A stretch of DNA of 64,000 nucleotides from Progne subis subis (taxonomy: Eukaryota > Chordata > Aves > Passeriformes > Hirundinidae), in contig JAKJHU010000033.1 in assembly GCA_022316685.1 (NCBI GenBank), positions 3,772,321 to 3,836,320 on the forward strand, written 5' to 3'. Below, piece after piece: positions 37,485-50,728 of this stretch. A program made the position numbers and the translations under genes. The notes below the pieces were generated by a model. The model did not search any database. It worked only from the letters and a program-made list of their open reading frames with translations, and was not told where the DNA came from. The stretch's first letter is position 1. Each line of letters begins with the position of its first letter.

Positions 37485-39780
37485 GGAGATAGTGTTCAGC
37501 ATTTCTTTAGCTGTTACCTTTCTCCTGAAAAAACTCCTTGTGTGTAGCTCCCATTGCTTTTAGCACATATGTGAAAGAGCAGTGGAGTTGTAGGTTTTTA
37601 ATCATTATTTTAAAAACACAATGATTTTCAGCATAGATTGTTGTTACAAAATAGAGGCTGGTTCTCTGTAACCTCGGCACCAATTGATGATTTTCTTGTC
37701 TCAAAAGAGCCAAACCTAAAGCTTCTCTGGCATAAACAGACTAAATTTGAGCACTTACTGCTTCTCTCACTGTGATGGAAAGCTGGAGTAGCTTAGAAGT
37801 TGAGCATGAGGAAGATTAATGAATAAAACAGGAAGACATCACCCTAAGATACTTCCAGAATTGCTGTTGCTTCGATGATCCATAGCAGTAAGAAAGGCTT
37901 ATCCAAATTCCTGCAACCTTTTAAATGTGAATAAGGTGCTTGAAGCGAAGTTCTTGCGTTCTCCTCAGGCATACTGCTAATCCCCGAGTTTGTACAGAAT
38001 TTCTGTAGCTATTACCTCTGCTGTGGTAGGAAAAAGACGTTCAAACTTTCCAAGACAGCACAGCTTTTGAAGGCTTTATTTCAGTTATATTAAAATACTG
38101 AATTGTTGGTGCTGCTTTTTTTTTTTTTTTTCCTTTTGTCTTTTGCTTTTTTTCCCCTGTGAGTGCCTGGAACGTGTTGAAGAGTGTTGGATTGCTCTTT
38201 GCTATTTTCCCTTTCCGAGGTCCCGTTCATGGAAACAGTTTGCTGGCAGCAGATAAGTTTCTGTATCACATTCCCAGTCAAATTCCTCAGTCCATGTGAT
38301 AAAGAGTTTCATGGGAAGCAGGAGGAGGAAGAGGACAGCGTTCATGTGAAGTCTCTGATTGCAGCAGGGAGCAGAGGAGCTTGGTGGGCACCTCCAGAAG
38401 GAATTGTAAGGAGGAGTGTACATTTCCAGGCATGGGAGGGAAGCACTGAAGCTCTGGTGTTCACCACACAAAAACCTTTTTCAGTTGACACAAGAAGGCT
38501 GTTAAAAGTTAGTAGTACAGATTGTTTTATCACATCCTGTTAATTATGAAATAATGAAGAACAGCTCTGAAAAGAGGAGCTTATGTAATTCTTCTTGCTT
38601 GTGACATGGTGATCAGATTTTCTGCTCTTTCTGAATGATGTTGGAATTAAAGCTGGAAATCCTATTCAAAATTGGAGACTGGTATATTTTAAATGACCAG
38701 GCTTATAACTGCAAGAGAACAGATCTACCTTAAAAGTAAATGTTTTTTTTCCAAAAGATGAACTCATTCTATTTTGTTAGCATTATAGCTATTAATGTAA
38801 GGCTTTAAATGTGTCTCTCTACATCTACCAAATTGTACTTTTTTTTTTTTTTAAATTGCTCCTTGACTTAGGAATAAATCTGTCTCTGATGACTTAAAAT
38901 TGCTGAATATTTGTAAAGCATAAAATACCCAAATGTGGCTAGATGTGTATTAGCTCACCATTGTGTCTTCACTGTGGAGATTGATGGATTTTACCTGGTT
39001 TGGCTTTATTCATCAGCTGAGTAGAGTGAATGAGGAATATGTGGTTTTTGTTTTTTAAAAGTAGTTATAAACGTTGAAACTCTCGCACTTAATGCCACTT
39101 TAACTTTAGCAAGAACCTGTGGGTTTGTGATTTTTTCCCTCCTTCACTTACTGAACTGTATTCAGAAATTACAACATCCTTAGCAAATGCTGATAGTTGG
39201 AAAGTCAGGTTTTTATCTCCTGTCTGCTGAAGCTGCATTTGTATAACTTCTTAACTGTTCAGTGGTAGTAACATGAAGGTTTTCTCTGTCTGCTAATGAC
39301 TCTTCATAGAAAAGAGTCTGTTAAATGTGGAAGCCAGTTTAAGACTTGGTTTTGTTGTGTGTCAGGTTAAAACAAACTCAGTCAAGTTCTTTACAGATGA
39401 TGCTCCCCTAATTCCTCTCCTCCTGCAGAGCTTAGGTTGCTAACTGAGACGTGCCAACACTCAAGTCTCTGCTGGTTATCAGCATGGAGTGCTAGGAGCT
39501 GTGATTTGTGTTGTGTCATCTTGGGCTGAGGAGAGTCTTGGCTGAAGGACAATGGGGTAAAAACAATCACTAGCAAAGCAGGAAAGTCTGATTTCTTTAT
39601 GTTTATGCTGCACATTCAGGAACAGTTTTGTGCTGGTTGACAGTTCCTGCTATTGCCCAGTGTCTACACCTTAATGTAGAGATACGGAGGGTTTCATGTC
39701 AAGAAGTTCAGTTGTAGATTATCTATACCAGTAATTGGAATAACCTGTAATTCTCTTAATTTAAAATTCAATTTAATCAC

Positions 39781-39799
39781 TTTTTTTTTTTTTTTTTTT
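39781..39799. repeat. Poly-T tract (T19)
   Basis: Nineteen uninterrupted T. Confidence 0.85.
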
Positions 39800-40014
39800 A
39801 ACTAACAGTAGTGCAGGTACAAATTGGTGAGTGAACTGCTGAATGAAATGTGTTTATTCTCCATAGAAATGGAGCATTTGTACTTGACATAGACTGTTAC
39901 TTTGGATTGAGTTAATTTTTCTAATAAGCTGAAGCACTCAATCCCTCAAATATTACAATTAAACAACAAAGCAAACCCATCTGCATTTTTTTTGCAGTCT
40001 TTGAGTATGTGTTC

Positions 40015-40017
<3 letters not shown>

Positions 40018-40056
<39 letters not shown>
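40018..40056 (+). repeat. Long poly-A tract (A39)
   Basis: Thirty-nine uninterrupted A, the longest homopolymer in the window. The preceding 100 bases show no recognisable retroposon and I see no clear target-site duplication, so a retroposed tail is possible but unsupported. Confidence 0.9.
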
Positions 40057-40057
<1 letters not shown>

Positions 40058-40087
40058 ACCCAAACAGTTTTGAACCATTGTAACACG

Positions 40088-40153
40088 CAAGAATACCAAT
40101 AGTGGTTATACTACATTGAACAAGAATACCAATAGTGGTTATACTACATTGAA
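40088..40153. repeat. Perfect tandem duplication, two 33-bp units
   Basis: The units at 40088-40120 and 40121-40153 are identical over 33 bases (starting CAAGAATACC and ending ACATTGAA). The lack of any mismatch suggests a recent event or a polymorphic copy number. It starts 31 bases after A39. Confidence 0.95.
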
Positions 40154-41257
40154 GCTATCACCCTGATGTTTGGGGCAGCAACCTGCTGCCATGAAGTGTG
40201 GAAAGAGGCAATTTTGTGTTTCCAAAGGCTGTGGATACAAGTCTCAAGCTTGTTGAAGGCAGTGACTCCAGAAAGCATCATTGTTGCTTTCAGTACGTTT
40301 GTGTCTGGGATAGCAAAGCTGTTCTGAGCTGGCTCCCAGCAATGTGTTTGTATGATTCAGGTTCACTGGTGTGAGCTGGGGGACTGAGCCATGCAATTTC
40401 CCCAACAGCCTTCTGCCTTTGCTAGTGATAAAAATGAGAATGCTTGCTACAAGGAAGTTAAAGCCTGCAGGTAGTAAAGTGGCTTTTGAAAGAATGGTTT
40501 AGAAGTTGGATAAAATATATGCCCATCTATTGAAGACTTTGAACTTTTTGTTGTTGCTACTTTTGATTTTTAAGAGGCAAGGAGGGGTTTATAGCAAGGT
40601 TTAGGAATCTCTTAGCAACAAGGAACCATCTTTCAAAAGTTGAAGTTTTTGCTGAAGAAAATAGAAGGGAAAAAACTCTCACAAATTAAATTTTAAAGTA
40701 TAATAAGTCTGGCCAAAAGATATTCTGAGAAACAATTTGCTAAAGATACCAGAGCCGACAATAAATCATTTAAATTGAATCATTTCAAGTACATCAGGAA
40801 TGAACCTCCTGCCAGACAGACTGGAGAGCTGATAGATGACTGAAGTATAGAAGAAATACATGGTGAAGATAAGGCACAGAACAAAAGCTAAGTGATATTT
40901 ATCCGAGTTGACTTTCCTGAGATATTTTAGGGCAGAAACTTTACTTTTTAGGTAATATTTTGAGAATTGGTCTCAAATTGAAATATTGGTAAAAAAGATA
41001 TTAGAACATAGAAAAAAAAGTAGCCAATTGCCAGGAGTAGATCCACTGGCCCAAGAGAGCCTGTGGTAACCACCAGTGACAGCATTGATCTGGCAACTAT
41101 GATCTGTTGCTTAAAATGGCTGTGAGATCAGAGGCAGGAAGATAGACAAACACAATTTCAATGTATTAAAAGCATTCCAGGAATAGTCAGGGTACCACAG
41201 ACTTTCAGGTCTGTACAGGCAACTTAGTCTGTTTCAAAGACCAAAAAATTGGTAATC

Positions 41258-41280
41258 ACATGGGCAAATACATGGGCAAA
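41258..41280. repeat. Two 11-bp units at 12-bp spacing
   Basis: ACATGGGCAAA occurs twice with a one-base separation, a minor local duplication. Confidence 0.7.
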
Positions 41281-44200
41281 AACTGATCTCAGGATTTGAG
41301 GGAAGTACTTGTGCATTTCAGATGGATGGCCTTTAACCTTAGGGTGGGACGTGTAGTTATTTAAGTCTTGTTTTCCTCCTCTTCAGCTTGCAGAGGTGAA
41401 GTTGCTGTTGGTGTCAAATGCAAAAAAAAACCCCAATCATTTGCTCTGTAGTCATATAACTTTTTGAAAAATGTACTTACTTAACAGCTAGGAGCAGAAT
41501 ACTATACCACAATGTAACTTTGTGATAAATTAGATGGACCTCAAAAAATAACTGGATTATAGGAAACAGTGGACTGAAATCAACTCTATTGCCTCAAGAA
41601 CACTAATTGACACACATATAATAAAAATCTGTGACTGCTGATGTAGATTTATTAAGATATGAATGTTTGTTTAATTTTGGTCAAGTTCTGACTGCAAGAT
41701 CCTAGGTGAAGCTTAGTTTGTGGTAAGTGTGGCACTGTCAGTAAGTAGACTCCTATGTAATCTGCCAAGTCTGAATTTTCTCCTGTCTTTGCATGTGATT
41801 GGCACACATCACACTGAATGTTTGTGACTTTTTTACATTGCTGATAACACACACTTCTTGGTAAGATGATACAATATAAATAAGGCAAAGTATCATCTTG
41901 GCATCGTACCAGGCGTTAGGAAAAAAATACTGTTTGGACTAAAAACAGCTTCAAGCTTTTTCATGGCCAGAGCCTCTTTAAGGTGCTTAAGGATGGTGAA
42001 ATAGCTTTAAAGTGAAACAAATTTACAAGACCACCCGAAAGGTCCTCTCCAGCATCTGTCAGCTTTATACCAGTTTTGTACCAAAGAATTACAAAATGAC
42101 CAAAGGTTACCAGAAAGGTCAGGTTACTTCCTTGGAAATATTTTCTTTGACCAAATCTCTCCCTTAGGCTTTGGGAATATACACTCTAGATAAATTTATG
42201 CTATTCTCTTCCAAGCATAAAAGATGAAGTTTGCACCCTTGCTATTTTGCACGTTGTGTCATATGGAAGAAAGCATATGTTTGTAGGTGGGTACTGATAA
42301 GCTTGTATGATTTAGGAAAGCATTCAAAAATCCTCTCATCTTCACCATAACTTAGTGTTGCATGTTTGTCATAAATCATGCCAATTCAACCCTGGCTCAT
42401 CTGTCATATAAGGAGGAGAGCTTAAATCAGCTTTTACAAAATACATTTATTTCAGTGCAGTAGATTCAATACATTTCACTGCAATAAAATCTTTATTGCT
42501 GTGAATACACCAAGGTGCTTGTTGTGGGCTGATGGATGCAAGGGGTTTGTTGTTGCCTTTACTCCACTTTCAGCATGAACCATTAAAGAATTCCTATATA
42601 AAGGAGTGTTTTGTTTGTTTACATGTCAGTCTAACACTGAGATCTAGAGACTGTAGTACGGTGTTGATGCCAAGAAGTGTGAGTTGTGCAGTGCATTTGC
42701 TAATTTTTTAGCTCATTTTTCTTTCTTGACAGCAACAGTAATATACAAAAGACAGTCTTTAAGATGCATGTTAGTTTCAAGCACTTACTGAGAATGGAAG
42801 AGAAAGCCTTGTCATTACTTTAAAAATCATTTATGGAACTTTTTAACATATGTCCTATTACACTTGTTTGCTCATAGTAGTCTCCATGGATGAACATTTT
42901 TGTAATCAAATAAATTTGTATTTTGATTGCAAACCCAATAAAATATGTGTGCTACCTTTCCTCTGTTCCTCCTTCCCTCACTTTCCCTCCTGTTCTGTTC
43001 TCTACATATTGAGATTTTATTCCTTTGTATTTTTTAGGGAGTTGGTCATATGTTTTTACTTAGTTATTGTTATGTTGGGAGCTCTTGCCCTTGGTATTCT
43101 GAAACCTTGTTTGTGCCTTGGTGACAGTTTCTCACAGCATATTTTAGTCTACACACACAGTTGCCAGATCCTGGGATGTGCTTGGCACTGTGAGTTTCTC
43201 ATTTTGTACGGTGTTGTATCTCACTGCTGAGAATTAGTCTGTAGTATGTGTTGTTTACTTGGGCAATGTGAAAAAGACCTCTGGTTGTGAGATGCATAGA
43301 AAAGTGTATTACCCGTTATGCACGTGAATTGCAAGAATTTAATGAGTAGGCTCTTGTTTTTAAATCTGCCACTTGGATTTTTTTTTCCCTTGGGCTAATG
43401 AAATAGTTAAGTGATCTCTTCTTACGTTTATGCTGTCTTGTCTGTAGCTTGTCAGTGTTTTAGAGCAGCCTTCCATAACTCGAGATCTCTGCAGAATCGG
43501 TGCCTGCACGAGGATTGTGTGCCTCTGTTGGAACCACTGTAAGTCTATGGCACAACCAATGAAGTCTAGATAATTATCCACTTCATGCCAGAGAGAGGTT
43601 AATTAGACAGTGAATTCAAATGGTATGTAATTATCTAAAGTTAGGCAGAAAGAGTTGCACTCTAGGACCTAACAGTTTCACAAATACAAATGCTGAACAT
43701 GAAGATGTTAAGTTTCAGTACTCAGTACATAATATAGATGATAAATGAAAACTGTTACTATAGGACTTAGGAATTTTTCAAACTGGGAACTTTTAGGCAT
43801 TGAGCAACTTTGGTCCTGATTCACATCTCAGAGAGACAAGAATTGAAGTCATCCCAAGTGACTCACAAATTATTTTACCATGAAGTATGAACTTCTCTTG
43901 CAAGTTCAGATGTGCTATTTATCCTTAACTATTATGTGATGTAAGCATTTCTAGGCACAATCAAACAACTTCCACATTTCAGTAATTATTCCAGCAAGTG
44001 TGATATGTGTTCATATTCAGCATAAGTAAAACAATTTGCATGTATTACAGCTAGATGTGAAAATTAGGGACTTTCTAAACCCCTTTTGCATTCTTTTAGT
44101 GTGAAATTCTTCGCTGTGTATCAAATCCAAAAGGTGTGCACAGCTAAACCTCACTATTACTCACCTGTAAGTCTGGTTTGTGGCATAAGTGGTATGTGAG

Positions 44201-46459
44201 ATTGGAGCCCTCTCTGCATCTGAATTTTAGCCTTAGTGACTAAAACTTATCTCCAGCTTGAAACATAATGCCTAAATTTAAATGGTAAATCCTTAAGAGC
44301 AGAACTCTGATTTATTTCTGGGATAGCTTTCATGCTTTTAAGGAATACATAGATCTTGGATAGGTTTGCGTCACAAGAGAGAATTTTGCTCTAGAGAAGA
44401 AGTAGGAAACAGAAGAGACTAGTCAGTGAAGAGTTGTGTTTAGTTAGCCAGTTGGCATATGTGCACTTGGAAGATTCACTTGAATGATTGCTATTTGTAG
44501 TGCTCAGCTGAGTTCTACTGATGCAGTGAAACTTACTGTTGTCACTTTTAACGTCTATCAGTATTTTCACAGCCTTCTATCAAAATATTGCTGAAAACTG
44601 AGCCCGAGAAACGAATTTGAAACCAATAACTAACACCCATTCTAGTTATTACGGCTGGGGGGAGAGTAATTTTTAAGCTGCATAAATTTTTAAGGCATCT
44701 GCAGCACTATTGCTATTCCCTACTTTACTAAGATATCTTCCATTTTGAGGTAGGTCTAAAGAAGCCTTTAGTCTTTCTGGGATTTTTAAAGACTTTTCCA
44801 TGTTCTGCTGTTCAAAAATACCTCTGTCTTCTGTTGTCCAGTATTTAGGTTAAGTAGGATATTAAGAAATGCAATTATTTGCATTGCTGAACTTCATGTG
44901 AAAAGAATTAACAGTCTTGGGAAGGTGGCCTACGTACCTTGGAGGTCTTGGCATTGCTCAGTGTGATGTGATTGACTGATCATCTCCAGAAACTTCCTGT
45001 GCGTGTGTCTAATATGTGAGAAAAACAGGTTTTGCTGTGGCAGACAATAAGCAATGTAGGAAATCATTCCCCAATGGATTTGCCTAATGTTGGGTAGCTA
45101 AAAATGAAATTGTGGGAAGAATGATGAGTGCTGTTCTTGCTTTCCAGCAGCAGTGGAACTGTTCATGCAGCAAATATAGTGAGATTGCATGCAGTCTAAA
45201 TTGGGCTATGCTTCTAATTTAAAAATGTGCTGCTTCTGTTTACCCTTTATTGAGTCATTGGTTCCAAGAGAGAAAAAAGGGATGGTATTTTAAGCCATTT
45301 GTACAAATTCGTATCTTCCAGTCGACCATCGGATTTGGATTTACTTTACTTGGGAAGCTGTAAATTACTGAAAGGCCTCTACTCTTCTGTTTTCCAAATG
45401 ATAACACTGCATACTTGTATAATGGTTTTGGAGATTATACCAACCTTCCAGAAGCATAGCTCTAAACTTTAGAGAGCCTTCTTTGAAAAGGTAATTTTTA
45501 AATATTTAATCAATCTTGTTTGCTAGAAGGATATTTTTCTACCATTTGCTTTATTACTGTATGGACATGATATCAGAGTCTTACTGGTTTTCTTTCCATG
45601 CAATGGGGCACAAACTTGTAGTTTTAGTTTTAGCAGACTCAGTTCATTCAGCAAAATGCACCAGCTGGTAGTTCATTGCTTTTTTGTAAAGAGAATAGAC
45701 CTCTGATGGTTATTCCTTACCATAGGTACTGGTCTTGAAAATGGTCACATGAAAATACTTTCTTATTAGTGTGATTCTTTTGAATACCTGCACAGTTTTG
45801 AGAGGATTGAGTGCTCCACCCGATGAAAAGGTGACTTGCTGCCACTAAAAATCAAAGGAGCTATTTTTTACTGGTGGCGTTGGGGCTGAAGAAAAAAATG
45901 GCAATAATATGTATTGGAAGTGTTTTGCTGTGTATGGCTTTACCCAGCAAGAGGGAATCAATTTGGAATTTTTAAATGGGGACTGGCTTGTATTAATGGA
46001 GGAAAAAAAGACACGTTGTTTTGAGTTTTTAAATGTATTAGAGGAAAAAATGAGCAGTTCATGTAAACTGGTGAGTTTGCGTGGGATGAAATTTCCAGAG
46101 CTCAATAGGGTGAGGTTTGTTGATGGTACCAATAGCATCCCCCTTTTATATACTCTGTGCCTTTCCTGAAATTTCCTGGGATTTTATTCATAGGAAAGAC
46201 TCTAAAGGACTCAATTCTGCTTTAAGTTCTGGGGCTTCAGGGCTGCAAGCATAGATGAGATTACTTATCAAGAAGTAGTAATTTCTCACCAGTAAGTCTT
46301 ACTGTAGAATGGATGGAGCCAATTCTCTATAGCAACTTTACTGGGAAAGCATGATCCCAAGTGAAAGTAACAGCTTTTGTAAAGTCCCCCCAGATCTACC
46401 TTCCTGACATCAGCCAACGTAAAAGCATCTTGGCAGAGCTGACACAGTTTCTGAGCTCA

Positions 46460-46760
46460 TCCCACCTTGTCTCTGCCAGTGATGGTTGTGTCCTGCATGC
46501 TGAGCCTGGCTTCAGCGGCAGCTCCCCGACCTCCTCGGCCTCCCTCTCCCCCAGATAACTTTATCCTCATAGCATAGATACTCAGTCTGGATTTCATTTC
46601 TTCCCCTTCAGCTCTGTGTGATCTCGCTCGCATTCCTGCTGCGTTACCAGCAGCCCACATCTCTGAAAGTGCCCTATCGGCTTTCAGTGGCCGAAGCTCG
46701 GAGGGGAAACGGCCCAGTTCCTCCATGCACAAACAGCTGGGCAGCTGTGGATGGAATGAA
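46460..46760. promoter_or_regulatory. CpG-enriched patch with a tandem E-box pair
   Basis: Roughly a dozen CpGs lie in 300 bases inside otherwise CpG-poor DNA. A very pyrimidine-rich stretch ends CCCCCAG at 46554 (acceptor-like), and two CAGCTG E-boxes occur at 46734-46739 and 46742-46747, two bases apart. A minus-strand frame of 122 codons spans the patch but carries no motif I recognise. A regulatory element or small alternative promoter/exon is plausible; coding function is not supported. Confidence 0.35.
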
Positions 46761-47923
46761 TTGCTGATAGGCACTGGGCTGTGTTTTTCTTCTCTTGTCA
46801 TTTCCTTTGCAGCTGTGAAAGGCAAGGTTTTAAGGCTTTGAAAACAGCTCAGACCTTCTCAGTGGGAGTAATGTAAGAGTACTGAAACATATGTGTAGAT
46901 TAGGATTTGCATACAAAATAAAACCTCTCCTGAGCTGTAACAGCCAGCACTGTTGATGTCAATATTCAAATTCCAGGTGCACCTTGCAAAATTAATTTGG
47001 ATTTCCAGTTTGAGAAAAAAAATCTGTTTGAGGAGATTTGGATTTCTGAAAGCAATAATCATTGTTTTCTGGAGTCTGAAGTTGAGTGTTGAAAGCAATC
47101 TGTTATGAAAATGGTTGTCTTCCATGTATACTCTTGGAGTTAATTTGTAAAATGGACTGATGCTGCTTTAGCCAAATGTGAAACAGTCAAGTTGCTGAAA
47201 GTCATGTTCCAAGCCAGCAGTTATGGGAAATTTATCACGGGGTTGGAAAATACATATGTTATCTACAGGGCTGCATGTCTGCCTCGAGGCTTCACCCAGC
47301 CCATAACAATCCAAAAACAAACCACCCATCACGAATGAAAAAAATGCTGTCAAAAGTAGATTCTAAACCGTAATGCTGTCAGAAGCTGCAGCATGCTGGG
47401 CTTAGTTGTAAAATCAGTGGAAAAATGTATGGTACCTATTGTTGAAGATAGCATTTTGTGAGTTTCCAGTATGAAAGTACAACAGATATTTTTCCCCTTG
47501 TTTATTAAACTGTTTTAAATGTGCTTTTGTTTTATGGAATTGTTACACCTCCCCTACTAGTAGGCTTATGCTGCCATGCATTTACTCAGGGGAAGATTTC
47601 TAAGCTCTTTTGCCAAAATAATTACAACTCTCGTAGGTATTTTACTAATACACAGTATTTGCATACCATGTATTTATAAATAGTCTCATACCTAGAATGG
47701 ATTGTTTAAACAAATGCTTGAAAAAGGTTTTGTTGTTTTAAGACCTGGTCTTAATAACTAAATAAATGAAGTTGTACAAATACGCTGAAAAGGTCCCCAG
47801 CAGCTTGGGTTGTGTAACTCCTTGTACCGTAAGATGAGTATTTCAAAGGTCCCACTGAAACCAGGACCATTATTTGTGGTAAATACTGTGCAGACTGAGG
47901 AAGGGTTGACAGACCAAGATCTT

Positions 47924-47944
47924 AATAAATAAATAAATAAAAAT
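47924..47944. repeat. (AATA)n microsatellite
   Basis: Four to five AATA-type units ending in an A run. Confidence 0.8.
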
Positions 47945-49867
47945 TGCACAACTCTTTCAGTCTCAGCACCACATCAGCCAAACTCATGCAGAGAGTGCTG
48001 CAGAGAGCTGTGGGATTATACTTCTGGCAAATACAAAGGAGTGCATCCTTACATCCTGGTTTTTCAGCCTTCCATGCAAGGGATTTCCGCTGTGACCTTG
48101 TGTCTGTCGTAGCTAACAGCGTGCAAGGGGACACAGCCCAAGTCTGGCTCACATGGTATGCAGGAAGTTCAGCTGTAGTAACTTGATTGTAAATCTGAGC
48201 CAGGGAGTCAGTAACTCAAATCGTGACTGTTACTTCAAAGAACAAAGGTTGCCTCCTTGAAAGGCTTCTAGTTTTTATAGCTATACAAAAGTTAACTCTT
48301 ACATAAGTTGTATGTTATACATATGCATATATATGTTCATATCTTATTATAAATGTATCATAGGCACCCTGTTCCATATCTGTCACACTAAGTACTTCTT
48401 TGGCAGGTAGGAGAAGTTACGGGAACAATTAAAATTCCTGTGCAACACTGGATTGCTTGCTTGTTTGAAAGAGTGGGTGGTGTCATAGGGAGGGGGGAAA
48501 AGGCAGATCGCTACTTCAAAACCAAAGAGTAAAAGCATTCTGGAGTGGTTTTGCCAGAAGATCTTTTTGTCAATTTGTGTTTGAACAGAAGGGTCTGGGT
48601 ATCAGGAATAGAATTCTGGGGTTTGCACTCTGGTGTATCTTGTTGGTAAATATTTAAGGAGTTATAGAGCTGCAGTTTTTATGACCAGTAACCAACTGGT
48701 GATCCTTTCAAGGCAATAAACACTATATGAGAACAGTGTTCTTAATTGCCCTGGTGTGCAAGAAGTTGTTAAAGTTTAGAAACCGGTTGTTCTCCACTCT
48801 GCCTTGACTTTAATCTAGTGCCTGTCTGACTGCAAGATTAAGAGTGGCAAAAAAATCCAACCAGTTTTAAGGAACTCATATAGTAGCTGGACAATTTAAT
48901 TTCATCCAACAGTGAGTATCTTGATCCAGACTGTCTGCACTGTGTTTTCCTGTGGGTTACATGACAGGTTGGTGGCATGATTTGCTTTGCAAACCTGTAA
49001 ATGAGTTCATGTTTGCAAATCTTTTAGCTGTGGTTTCTTTCTCCACCCTTTTCTCATGAAAAAACTTGAAAAATATTTAGGACAAGATTTCTCTGGACTC
49101 GCCACGTCTGATCTTTTTCAACTGCGGTCTTTGTATATATGTACTTCTAAAACAATTGGGAGGTGTGGTGCAGTGTGCTTCCTTGGAGGGAGGAACACTG
49201 TTAGTAAAGATTACTGATCTGTGAGAAGTGTCAACTACAGAAAATGCTGAAACTAACAATGTGGCTGGGAGGAGTCTGTGGCTTTGGTTTTTAACTCCCT
49301 TTGGGTTTTGCTAGTGACTCGGAGCAGGGGAGTGTTTGGTCAGCTGTGGTGTAACACTGAAAAAATTCTTGTCTTCCTGACAAGTACATTTATCAATATA
49401 GTAATAAGTTCAGTGTCTTAAACAACCACCTGACCTGCTACATGAAGAAATTGTATGCAGTTAATAAATACTTCAGATTGTTCTGTATGTGACTGACAAG
49501 CTATATTAGACTAATGAAATACAGGATTTGGCAGTACTAAAGCTCGAGACATCGTTGAGTGAACTTTGTGTAAGAGTGGGTTCATTCAATAAAAAATAAA
49601 AGGAGCATTTAAAGAGCCTTTTATTCCTGTCATAAAGATGCTTTGTGCTATTGCAGTTGTGTGTTTGACAGAACGGTTGGGGATGGATGCTGCAGCTAGT
49701 TGTCTTGTAATTTGAGTGTCTTCTATTTGAGACAGGCATGATTTTTATCTTCGTTGTTGTGACATGACTGGTGAGTTACAGTTTCTGTGTTTGAATGAGT
49801 TTCCCACTATAGTCAGTATCATGTTTCCATAAATCAGTCTGTTAGCATTGGTCATTCTGCATATTAT

Positions 49868-49980
49868 GGGATGGGTTGGGGTTTGTTGGTTTTGGTTTTT
49901 TGTGTTTGTTCGGTTTTTTTGGGGTTGGTTGTTTGTTTGTTTGGGGGGGTGTTGTTTTTTGTTTTCGTTTGGTTTTTTTT
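49868..49980 (+). repeat. G/T-rich low-complexity tract with G runs
   Basis: About 110 bases are almost entirely G and T on this strand, including GGGATGGGTTGGGG, a GGGG and a G7 run. Four G runs of three or more make G-quadruplex formation possible, though the loops between the later runs are long. A related G/T-rich tract lies at 50197-50274. Confidence 0.8.
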
Positions 49981-50196
49981 AGCAAGTGAGATCTGATTTT
50001 GCTTCTGCTTAAGCCAAGGAGAATGCCAGACAGAATGCCAGTAGGATTGGGCTCAGAGTTTTGAGTGTTTGTTAGTAGCTTAAGTGAGCACAGCCACATG
50101 GGGCACAGGGCTGATTCTGCTGTGCTGCAGTACCATGGGTCCCTGTACCTGTGAGGTTTTAAGTCTGTGAAATAAAATAAATGAATTATATTTTGA

Positions 50197-50274
50197 TTTG
50201 TGGTTGAGTTTGGCTTTGAGGGGTTTTTTTGTTGTTGTTTTTGGTTTTTAATTGTTGGTTTTGGGGTTTTTTTA
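50197..50274 (+). repeat. Second G/T-rich low-complexity tract
   Basis: About 78 bases dominated by T and G, with GTT repeats and two GGGG runs. It lies about 220 bases from the preceding G/T tract. Confidence 0.75.
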
Positions 50275-50690
50275 TAGGTAGGTAGTCTTGATATATTTTA
50301 ACACATGGCTCTAAACCAGCTCATTACTGGTCAGACAGTTACAGCAATTGTTGCACTGTAGTTCCTAATCTCTATTTACTGAATCAAAGTAGTTCAACTT
50401 CCGTGAGTGTGTGCGCTGATGGGTTTTTATCATGTGTGTGAGTAGTAGCAGACTAGATATTCTCCCATATTAGACATTGTAGTGTGATAGATAATAGAGA
50501 AATCTATTCTCATTTAAAGCTATAGCAGAGTGCATGAGACAGCCTTCATTAATGCATACTGCAATTGTATTGAATTTCTTCAATTACAGTAGAGAGATTC
50601 TCATGGTAAAGGCACAACCAACTAATTTTAAATTGTCTATTAAATTCCATTTTCCAGTATCCAAAAGCATATGAGCATCCTGGTCAAAGG

Positions 50691-50728
50691 AAAAAAAACA
50701 AAAACAAACAAACAAACAAAAAAAAAAA
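50691..50728. repeat. A-rich / (AAAC)n microsatellite
   Basis: An A run, several CAAA units and a second A run. Confidence 0.85.

Larger units (their letters stand above)
32905..46450. other. Non-coding stretch, no gene recognised
   Basis: About 13.5 kb with no convincing exon. It includes AT tetranucleotide repeats (37465), T tracts (38116-38131, 38839-38852, 39781-39799), A39 at 40018 and a perfect 33-bp tandem duplication at 40088. The block at 40.6-41.6 kb has a slightly different texture but I could not assign it to a transposon family. Confidence 0.6.

Noticed and set aside
40600..41600. Possible ancient transposon block
   Set aside because: The texture differs slightly from the flanks, but no terminal repeat, target duplication or family-specific motif could be recognised by eye.
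46457..46825. 122-codon minus-strand frame over the 46.5-kb patch
   Set aside because: Glycine/arginine-rich part reflects the CT-rich tract on the opposite strand; no motif or splice support.
49842..50099. Lysine/proline/threonine-rich minus-strand frame
   Set aside because: It is the translation of the G/T-rich low-complexity tract on the opposite strand.
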